From CAZJWR01 sp964549765 (GTDB lineage Bacteria > Zixibacteria > MSB-5A5 > GN15 > JAAZOE01), in assembly GCA_964549765.1 (NCBI GenBank), contig CAZJWR010000095.1:1-10211 (forward strand): a stretch of DNA of 10,211 bases. Direction: 5' to 3'. This document shows positions 7,340-10,211 of the stretch, in pieces. The notes beneath the pieces were generated by a model. That model saw only the letters and a program-made list of their open reading frames with translations, ran no database searches and was not told the origin of the DNA. A program made the position numbers and the translations under genes. Position 1 is the first letter of the stretch. Each line of letters begins with the position of its first letter.

Positions 7340-7367
7340 TTGTGGAAAAACCGTGAACTTTCCATAA
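7340..7367 (+). promoter_or_regulatory. Inverted repeat in the leader of the cupin_8 gene
   Basis: TTGTGGAAA (7340-7348) pairs with TTTCCATAA (7359-7367) with one G-T pair, around a 10-base loop. Possible operator or hairpin about 95 bases before the ATG; no regulator is indicated. A TATACT box at 7318-7323 lies upstream but has no matching -35 box. Confidence 0.3.
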
Positions 7368-7392
7368 AATCAGGAGTTATATCGTATAGATT

Positions 7393-7421
7393 TTGACCCA
7401 AATTTTCATCTGCACCTTTTA
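7393..7421 (+). promoter_or_regulatory. Possible promoter of the cupin_8 gene
   Basis: TTGACC (7393-7398) matches five of six -35 bases. The region 17-18 bases on reads CTTTTAG, a weak -10. It would start transcription about 35 bases before ATG 7462. The same TTGACC -35 occurs in the better promoter before the GalT gene. Confidence 0.3.
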
Positions 7422-7461
7422 GACGAACAGTCTCATTAGGCTGGTCGCGAGGGATCCTATT

Positions 7462-8340
7462 ATGAATCATAAATTGATCGTCGAACCGGAAACAATATCG
7501 TCGAAATATCCCGAAAAGCCGTTCCTGGTGCGGCACAATTTGGCCGACCACCCGCTTTTCCAGATCTCCAGCCTGCTGGAAGCCGAAAGCAAACTGCCGA
7601 GAAAAAAAGTCGATTATTACACCGGTAAAGTCGGCGTCAACGAGGACAAGACCAAAACCGCCCCGACTGGCCTGACTGCCGAAGAGACTATCCGGCGAAT
7701 CAAGGAATGCGAATCGTGGCTCGTTTTGAAAAACGTCAACTGGCTCCCCGAATACAAAGATCTGCTCGACGAGCTATTCAGCGATTATATCCCGCAGGCG
7801 GGCGGAATCACTCCTGGAATCCGGCAACTGGAGGCATGGATTTTTATCACGTCGCCGCAATCGATCTCGCCCTATCATCTCGATCCCGAACACAATTTTC
7901 TGTTGCAGGTGCATGGCAAAAAGATCGTCCACATTTTCGACGCCAACGATCCCACGCTGTTATCAGCGCGGGAACTCGAAAATTATTATGCCGCCGGCGG
8001 CACCATCGCTAAGCTGGAATACAAAGAAGAATACCAGAAAAAGGCCTGGACATTTGAACTCAATCCCGGCGAAGGCGTCTATATCCCCTACACCGCTCCG
8101 CATTGGGTGAAGGTCGAGGATGAATTTTCAGTATCATTCAGCGTCAGTCATTATTCGCATTTGGTCGACCGCAAGGCGCGGTTGTATCGATTGAATTCCA
8201 TGATCCGCAAAATGGGCATGAACCCGGCTCCTTTGGGGCAGTCGGCGTTCCGCGACGCCGCCAAAGACGCATTGATATCCACCTATCTGAAAACGAAAAA
8301 GCTGATCGGCAAGGGTGAAGCAGGCGGCCGGGCGTATTAG
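7462..8340 (+). CDS. Cupin_8/JmjC-like Fe(II)/2-oxoglutarate-dependent oxygenase family protein
   Basis: 292 residues. The centre carries the facial-triad pattern HxD...H: His139 and Asp141 in SPYHLDPEHNFLLQVHGKK (136-154), and His214 in YIPYTAPHWVKV (208-219). Lys154 lies 15 residues after His139, where FIH-like enzymes place the 2-oxoglutarate-binding lysine. Residues about 120-230 would be the double-stranded beta helix; the N-terminal 110 residues and the helical, basic C-terminus (about 236-285) are accessory. No signal peptide. Relatives hydroxylate proteins, peptides or small molecules; the substrate cannot be told here. GAGGG (7449-7453) lies eight bases before the ATG. It appears monocistronic, with about 180 bp upstream and a hairpin-rich spacer downstream. 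Confidence 0.82.
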   Translation: MNHKLIVEPETISSKYPEKPFLVRHNLADHPLFQISSLLEAESKLPRKKVDYYTGKVGVNEDKTKTAPTGLTAEETIRRIKECESWLVLKNVNWLPEYKDLLDELFSDYIPQAGGITPGIRQLEAWIFITSPQSISPYHLDPEHNFLLQVHGKKIVHIFDANDPTLLSARELENYYAAGGTIAKLEYKEEYQKKAWTFELNPGEGVYIPYTAPHWVKVEDEFSVSFSVSHYSHLVDRKARLYRLNSMIRKMGMNPAPLGQSAFRDAAKDALISTYLKTKKLIGKGEAGGRAY

Positions 8341-8384
8341 GACTGCTCCAAAGTTTGCTATTTCATGCAAATAAGTTTCGGTGG

Positions 8385-8409
8385 CCCACTCGTGCCTTGC
8401 ACGGGTGGG
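8385..8409. repeat. 11-bp hairpin after the cupin_8 gene
   Basis: CCCACTCGTGC (8385-8395), loop CTT, GCACGGGTGGG (8399-8409), with one T-G pair. It stands 45 bases after the stop codon and lacks a T-run, so it is not a clear terminator. It begins with GGTGGCCCA (8380-8388), also present on the minus strand at 1642-1634, which hints at a dispersed element. Confidence 0.5.
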
Positions 8410-8442
8410 GTATCTGTTCGTTCCTGCAGATAATCATCGATA

Positions 8443-8478
8443 GATCGCCACGGCCGCCAAGGCGGCCTCGCGATGACA
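8443..8478. repeat. Intergenic palindromic repeat of the GATYGCCACG...CTCGCRATGACA type
   Basis: GATCGCCACG opens the element and CTCGCGATGACA closes it, around the perfect stem GGCCGCC/GGCGGCC (8452-8458 and 8461-8467). ATCGC (8444-8448) also pairs with GCGAT (8470-8474). I recognise this layout as a widespread class of small intergenic repeats whose ends read TGTCATTGCGAG and CGTGGCAATC on the other strand. That identification is from memory. Confidence 0.6.
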
Positions 8479-8527
8479 TGGGTTCATGTTCCGCCGGATC
8501 CTTACGCCGCGGCGGATGATCCGGCGG
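8476..8527. repeat. Two further hairpins next to the intergenic repeat
   Basis: ACATG/CATGT (8476-8480 and 8485-8489) is followed by a perfect 10-bp inverted repeat CCGCCGGATC/GATCCGGCGG (8491-8500 and 8518-8527). The loop of the latter contains the palindrome CGCCGCGGCG, which also occurs at 1609-1618 inside another hairpin. No gene is seen between 8341 and 8630. Confidence 0.5.
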
Positions 8528-8561
8528 CAATACCCATTTACCTATCCTGAATTAATCTCAT

Positions 8562-8590
8562 TTGACCACGTATCAACAATATTGTATCGT
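8562..8590 (+). promoter_or_regulatory. Promoter of the GalT-family gene
   Basis: TTGACC (8562-8567), exactly 17 bases, TATCGT (8585-8590). Transcription would begin near 8597, giving a leader of about 34 bases that includes the GGAGG at 8620-8624. This is the best sigma-70-like match in the window. Confidence 0.5.
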
Positions 8591-8630
8591 ATCAGCTTAA
8601 CGAATGTCGAATGGAGACCGGAGGGATACT

Positions 8631-9647
8631 ATGCCGGAATTTCGTCAGAATCTGGCCACACAGGACTGGATTATTCTCGCCCCCGAACGGGGCAAACGGG
8701 CTTCGGATTTCAAACGGAAAGAAGCCAAGCGTGAATCTCTGCCTAAATACAAGAAGGATTGTCCCTTCTGTCGCGGCAATGAAGATCAGACGACCGCGTC
8801 GGTTTATGAATTTCCCCAGAACGGTTCCTGGCAGGTGCGCGTTGTCCCCAACAAATTCGCCGCCCTCCAGCCGGACCTTTCCCCCACTCGCGCCATGGCT
8901 GGGCTTTTTCTGGCGGCCAAGGGATTCGGCGTGGCCGAGGTGGTCATCGAACATCCCCGGCATAATCTGAACCCGGCCATCATGACCAACGACGAAGTGG
9001 CCGAAATCATCCGCGCCTATCGCCAGCGTCAGTTCGAAATCAGCAAGAACGAAAAGATTTCATTGGTGACGATATTCCGCAACCACGGGCCCCGCGCCGG
9101 AACATCGCTGGAACATCCGCATTCTCAGATCATCGCCACCCCGATTGTGCCGCCGCACGTGCGCCAGCCGTTTGAGCAGGCGGTAACGTATTTCGATAAA
9201 TACGGCCGCTGCGTCTATTGCGATATGGTCAACGAGGAGCTGCGGCAGGGCGAACGGATCATCACCGAGACCGAGCACTTTGTCGCCTTCTGTCCCTACG
9301 CCGCCCGCTCGCCCTATGAGACACGGATATATCCCAAGCGTCACAAGGCCAGCTTTGTTTTGATCAGCAACGAGGAGATCAGCGAACTGGCTTTCATCCT
9401 GCGCGACGTTTTGGGGCGGATATATACGCACCTGGACGATCCCGATTACAATTACATTATCCGCTCGTCGGCCATCGGCGACGAGGACACGCGTCATCTG
9501 CACTGGTACATGGTGATCATCCCCAAGGTGACGACACCGGCGGGATTCGAGATCGGTTCCGGGATTTACATCAACACCGTCCCTCCCGAACGTTCCGCCA
9601 AAGAACTCCGCACCGCGAAAGCACCGAAGATTGATGCGCCTGGTTGA
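8631..9647 (+). CDS. galT: Galactose-1-phosphate uridylyltransferase family protein
   Basis: Histidine-triad superfamily nucleotidyltransferase, 338 residues, close to E. coli GalT (348). GalT swaps UMP between UDP-glucose and galactose-1-phosphate in the Leloir pathway. Catalytic motif HPHSQ (162-166) with nucleophile His164; E. coli has HPHGQ. Likely zinc ligands Cys44, Cys47 (CPFC), His108 and His162 match the E. coli pattern in spacing. HLH (289-291) matches the C-terminal HxH of the second metal site. An additional CVYC (194-197) is absent from E. coli GalT. ATG 8631 is chosen over 8604 because GGAGG (8620-8624) precedes it by six bases and the longer start would include this site. No galK, galE or other sugar gene lies in the window, so a related role such as ADP-sugar phosphorylysis in glucan metabolism is possible. 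Confidence 0.9.
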   Translation: MPEFRQNLATQDWIILAPERGKRASDFKRKEAKRESLPKYKKDCPFCRGNEDQTTASVYEFPQNGSWQVRVVPNKFAALQPDLSPTRAMAGLFLAAKGFGVAEVVIEHPRHNLNPAIMTNDEVAEIIRAYRQRQFEISKNEKISLVTIFRNHGPRAGTSLEHPHSQIIATPIVPPHVRQPFEQAVTYFDKYGRCVYCDMVNEELRQGERIITETEHFVAFCPYAARSPYETRIYPKRHKASFVLISNEEISELAFILRDVLGRIYTHLDDPDYNYIIRSSAIGDEDTRHLHWYMVIIPKVTTPAGFEIGSGIYINTVPPERSAKELRTAKAPKIDAPG

Positions 9648-9720
9648 TTTGGTGAATGACAGAATCGCTTCATAAATGATGAGCCACCCGGCCCCGAGTT
9701 TAAGGCAATTCGTCTACAGA

Positions 9721-9742
9721 ATAGTACCGCAGGTGGTATTAT
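9721..9742 (+). terminator. Weak hairpin downstream of the GalT gene
   Basis: ATAGTACC (9721-9728) pairs with GGTATTAT (9735-9742) with one G-T pair, loop GCAGGT. A T-run comes only at 9756-9761, so termination is uncertain. The rest of 9648-9800 shows nothing else. Confidence 0.25.
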
Positions 9743-9800
9743 CCACATCATGGTATTTTTTGCTTGCAGGCTATGCTGGAAGTATCTATTCTACATTAGT

Positions 9801-10211
9801 ATGTCCACTCTAACGCATCAAATCCTCAGTAGCGTTCGTGATTTCTACCTAAACTCGAGGGATTATAACGGTTTTCCAACAATAAAAATCGATGGCAAAG
9901 AAGACGAAATCGAGTCCGCGATTAAAGAGCTTATTCAAGACGGAAGTGTTGTAATCAACTTTGGGGATAGACATCCAAATCCGCACATTCTTGCCTTTAA
10001 TCCCGAAGATACGGCCAAGGAACTGGCTAAATTCGACGAATATGATTGGCGAAGCGCCTGTCTTTATCCATCTAAGGGACTACTTGCTGACGCCGTTAAC
10101 GATGACCAGCTACGAGATCAGCCATACAGTCGGTTATTGCGATTAGGGGAACCTCAACTAGGTATGCATTTTTTTGAGTTGACGGTTTTGGAGATATATC
10201 GAAACGACCCT
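9801..10211 (+). CDS. N-terminal part of an unnamed conserved protein (3' end lies outside the window)
   Basis: Open from ATG 9801 to the right edge, exactly 137 codons, translated by hand. It begins MSTLTHQILSSVRDFYLNS and continues with FGDRHPNPHILAF (54-66), CLYPSKGLL (87-95) and LRLGEPQLGMHFFELTVLE (113-131). The pattern N-terminal SVRDFYLxSRDxNG, then HPNPHI, then CxYP, then LGEPQL and YRNDP, resembles a group of larger uncharacterised proteins I remember from diverse bacteria; I know no function for it. The N-terminus (about 1-55) looks like a small helical, possibly winged-helix, fold. The in-frame ATG at 9750 would add 17 residues unlike the family start and has no well-spaced ribosome binding site. 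No good site precedes 9801 either. Codons such as CTA, TTA, AGG, CGA and AAT are frequent, unlike the GC-rich-codon core genes, which suggests transfer. Confidence 0.72.
   Translation, partial: MSTLTHQILSSVRDFYLNSRDYNGFPTIKIDGKEDEIESAIKELIQDGSVVINFGDRHPNPHILAFNPEDTAKELAKFDEYDWRSACLYPSKGLLADAVNDDQLRDQPYSRLLRLGEPQLGMHFFELTVLEIYRNDP

Noticed and set aside
8604..8630. Upstream ATG for the GalT gene
   Set aside because: It would place the GGAGG site inside the coding region; ATG 8631 is at ideal spacing from it.
9961..10146. 61-codon plus-strand frame near the right edge
   Set aside because: It lies in another register inside the longer frame that begins at 9801 and shows recognisable conserved blocks.
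1..10211. CRISPR array, tRNA, rRNA, transposase, toxin-antitoxin pair
   Set aside because: Looked for on both strands by eye; no regular spaced repeats, tRNA-like cloverleaf, DDE-type protein or small paired genes of that kind were seen.

Overview
The window reads as a chromosomal segment from an uncultured, moderate-GC bacterium. The gene set suggests a member of the FCB-related candidate phyla, with Zixibacteria-like the best guess. The grounds are the type-2 isoleucyl-tRNA synthetase, a short DksA-like protein between ileS and lspA, and a secreted protein of a style I remember from those genomes. This assignment is inference from gene content and protein style, not a search result.

Left part (1-1784): a minus-strand reading frame is open from a GTG at 1360 to the left edge. 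It encodes the first 453 residues of an exported protein. A divergent intergenic region of about 420 bp follows. It is packed with short inverted repeats and has no convincing gene.

Centre (1785-5887): a compact plus-strand operon holds ileS (type 2, with the unusual GxHH version of the HIGH motif), a TraR/DksA zinc-finger protein and lspA. The gaps are 18 and 14 nt. It links isoleucine charging, an RNA-polymerase-binding regulator and lipoprotein maturation. The ileS-lspA association is familiar from Proteobacteria; the DksA-like gene between them is the variation.

Right centre (5888-7278): a PadR-family repressor overlaps a six-helix membrane protein by ATGA. A tandem AT-rich palindrome just before the repressor is a likely autoregulatory operator. 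Then come a single cupin_8/JmjC-like Fe(II)/2-oxoglutarate enzyme (7462-8340), an intergenic region with at least four consecutive hairpins including one that resembles a widespread intergenic repeat, and a GalT-family nucleotidyltransferase (8631-9647) with a good promoter and ribosome binding site.

Right edge (9801-10211): the N-terminal 137 residues of an unnamed conserved protein run off the window. Its codon use is visibly more AT-rich than that of the core genes, so it may mark the start of an accessory region.

No CRISPR array, tRNA, rRNA, transposase or complete defence system is visible. The points most worth following up are the swapped HIGH motif of IleRS, the PadR/membrane-protein cassette with its operator, the two hairpin-rich intergenic regions, and the two edge genes.
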